DNA of 6,765 nucleotides, taken from NCBI GenBank assembly GCA_023417735.1, contig JAEZEK010000070.1:1-6765 (forward strand), in the 5' to 3' direction. Source of the DNA: Pseudomonadota bacterium (GTDB lineage Bacteria > Pseudomonadota > Alphaproteobacteria > Rhizobiales > Afifellaceae). Positions 5,821 through 6,765 of this stretch are shown here, one piece after another. How positions within the stretch are numbered: position 1 is the stretch's first letter; each line of letters begins with the position of its first letter. The notes under the pieces were generated by a model. It was given only the letters and a program-made list of their open reading frames with translations, ran no database searches and was not told the DNA's origin. Position numbers and translations under genes: made by a program.

Positions 5821-6702
5821 ATGACGGCAACGATTTCGACGATCGGGGTGATCGGCGCTGGGCAGATGGGCAGCGGGATCGCGCATGTGAGCGCGCTCCA
5901 CGGCATCAAGGTGCTGCTCGCCGACCTGACGCCGGACCGGGTGCAGGCCGGCCTCGCCACCATCAACGGCAATCTCGCGCGTCAGGTCGGCTCCGGTCGC
6001 ATTTCCGAGGCGGACCGCCAGGCCGCGATCGGCCGCATCATCCCGGTGCGCGGGCTCGAGGAGCTCGCCGAGGCGGACCTCGTGATCGAATCGGCCACCG
6101 AGAACGAGACGGTGAAGCGCAAGCTCTTCGCCGAGGTGTGCCCGTACCTGAAGCCCGAGGCGATGATCGCCACCAACACGTCGTCCTACTCGATCACGCG
6201 GCTCGCGGCAGCCACCGATCGGCCCGAACGCTTCATGGGCATGCACTTCATGAACCCGGTTCCGGTCATGGAGCTCGTCGAGCTGGTGCGCGGCATCGCA
6301 ACGGACGACGCGACCTTCGAGGCCGCCAAGCAGTTCGTCGCGCAGGTCGGCAAGAAGGCCGCGGTCTCCGAGGACTTCCCGGCCTTCATGGTCAACCGGA
6401 TCCTCCTTCCGATGATCAACGAGGCGATCTACGTCCTCTACGAGGGCGTCGGCTCGGTCGAGGCGATCGACACCGCCATGCGGCTCGGGGCGAACCATCC
6501 GATGGGGCCGCTCCAGCTCGCCGACTTCATCGGTCTCGACACCTGCCTCTCCATCATGCAGGTGCTCTACGAGGGCCTGGCGGATTCGAAGTACCGCCCC
6601 TGCCCTCTCCTCGTGAAGTACGTCGAGGCCGGCTGGCTCGGCCGCAAGACCAAGCGCGGCTTCTACGACTATCGCGGCGAGAAGCCCGTCCCGACCCGCT
6701 GA
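5821..6702 (+). CDS. hbdA: 3-hydroxybutyryl-CoA dehydrogenase (3-hydroxyacyl-CoA dehydrogenase family)
   Basis: This 293-residue cytosolic NAD(P)-dependent enzyme interconverts (S)-3-hydroxybutyryl-CoA and acetoacetyl-CoA in short-chain fatty-acid, butanoate and C4 metabolism. The N-terminal Rossmann domain carries GAGQMGSG (12-19), with D35 at the end of the second strand, which favours NAD+. Catalytic and binding residues match human HADH at a constant offset of 16: S121 (Ser137) in NTSS, H142 (His158) in MHFMNPVPVME, E154 (Glu170) and N192 (Asn208) in FMVNR. The C-terminal helical domain contains HPMGPLQLADFIGLD (226-240) and ends with the family motif GWLGRKTKRGFYDY (271-284). Length is that of the stand-alone Hbd/PaaH type, with no enoyl-CoA hydratase fusion. 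It is read away from the BCCT gene. In many alphaproteobacteria this gene directly follows etfA, so it probably belongs functionally with etfBA. Confidence 0.96.
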   Translation: MTATISTIGVIGAGQMGSGIAHVSALHGIKVLLADLTPDRVQAGLATINGNLARQVGSGRISEADRQAAIGRIIPVRGLEELAEADLVIESATENETVKRKLFAEVCPYLKPEAMIATNTSSYSITRLAAATDRPERFMGMHFMNPVPVMELVELVRGIATDDATFEAAKQFVAQVGKKAAVSEDFPAFMVNRILLPMINEAIYVLYEGVGSVEAIDTAMRLGANHPMGPLQLADFIGLDTCLSIMQVLYEGLADSKYRPCPLLVKYVEAGWLGRKTKRGFYDYRGEKPVPTR

Positions 6703-6724
6703 CCAGGCCCCGCTGAGCAGACTT

Positions 6725-6748
6725 GCGCGCTGGCTTTTGCCGGCGCGC
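6725..6748 (+). terminator. GC-rich hairpin downstream of the dehydrogenase gene
   Basis: GCGCGCTGGC (6725-6734), loop TTTT, GCCGGCGCGC (6739-6748) forms a 10-bp stem with one T-G wobble, starting 22 nt after the stop codon. The position suits a terminator or 3'-end stabiliser. The following bases are CTCAGCGCC with no T-run, so it is not a canonical intrinsic terminator. The window ends 17 nt later, so the next gene cannot be seen. Confidence 0.5.
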
Positions 6749-6765
6749 CTCAGCGCCGCGCGACG

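Overview
The window is GC-rich chromosomal DNA. Its codon use (strong G/C third-position bias) and gene content point to an alphaproteobacterium, most likely of the Hyphomicrobiales (Rhizobiales) type. The supporting signs are the PduO-type adenosyltransferase / etfB / etfA / 3-hydroxybutyryl-CoA dehydrogenase neighbourhood, an ETF beta subunit very close to the mitochondrial form, and an alphaproteobacterial-style PagL-like outer-membrane barrel. The assignment rests on recalled family patterns, not on a database search.

Layout. Positions 1-465 (+) hold the 3' part of a PagL-like acyloxyacyl hydrolase (lipid A deacylase family), which may be cut by the left edge. From 509 to 3595 (+) runs a compact gene group: ATP:cob(I)alamin adenosyltransferase (509-1090), a rhomboid intramembrane protease 4 nt downstream (1095-1808), a 75-nt gap with two tandem hairpins and a strong Shine-Dalgarno, then etfB (1884-2633) and etfA (2648-3595). 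A convergent BCCT-family (BetT-like choline/betaine) transporter occupies 3620-5624 on the minus strand. Its coding frame is broken by a one-base shift near 5516-5524. A 196-nt divergent intergenic region with several inverted repeats separates it from 3-hydroxybutyryl-CoA dehydrogenase (5821-6702, +). A GC-rich hairpin lies downstream of that gene, near the right edge.

How the genes fit together. Adenosylcobalamin serves acyl-CoA mutases (methylmalonyl-CoA mutase, and ethylmalonyl-CoA mutase where present). ETF takes electrons from acyl-CoA dehydrogenases and passes them to ETF:ubiquinone oxidoreductase. 3-Hydroxybutyryl-CoA dehydrogenase interconverts acetoacetyl-CoA and 3-hydroxybutyryl-CoA. 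The cluster therefore reads as short-chain acyl-CoA / C4 metabolism (polyhydroxybutyrate turnover, fatty-acid oxidation or the ethylmalonyl-CoA route). The transporter looks like an insertion into this module. An indirect link is possible, because glycine betaine breakdown can also deliver electrons to ETF in some bacteria.

I found no RNA gene, CRISPR array, insertion sequence or phage gene, and no wholly unknown gene. The points most worth a second look are the BCCT frameshift, its position inside an otherwise metabolic gene order, and the palindromes in the 5625-5820 region.
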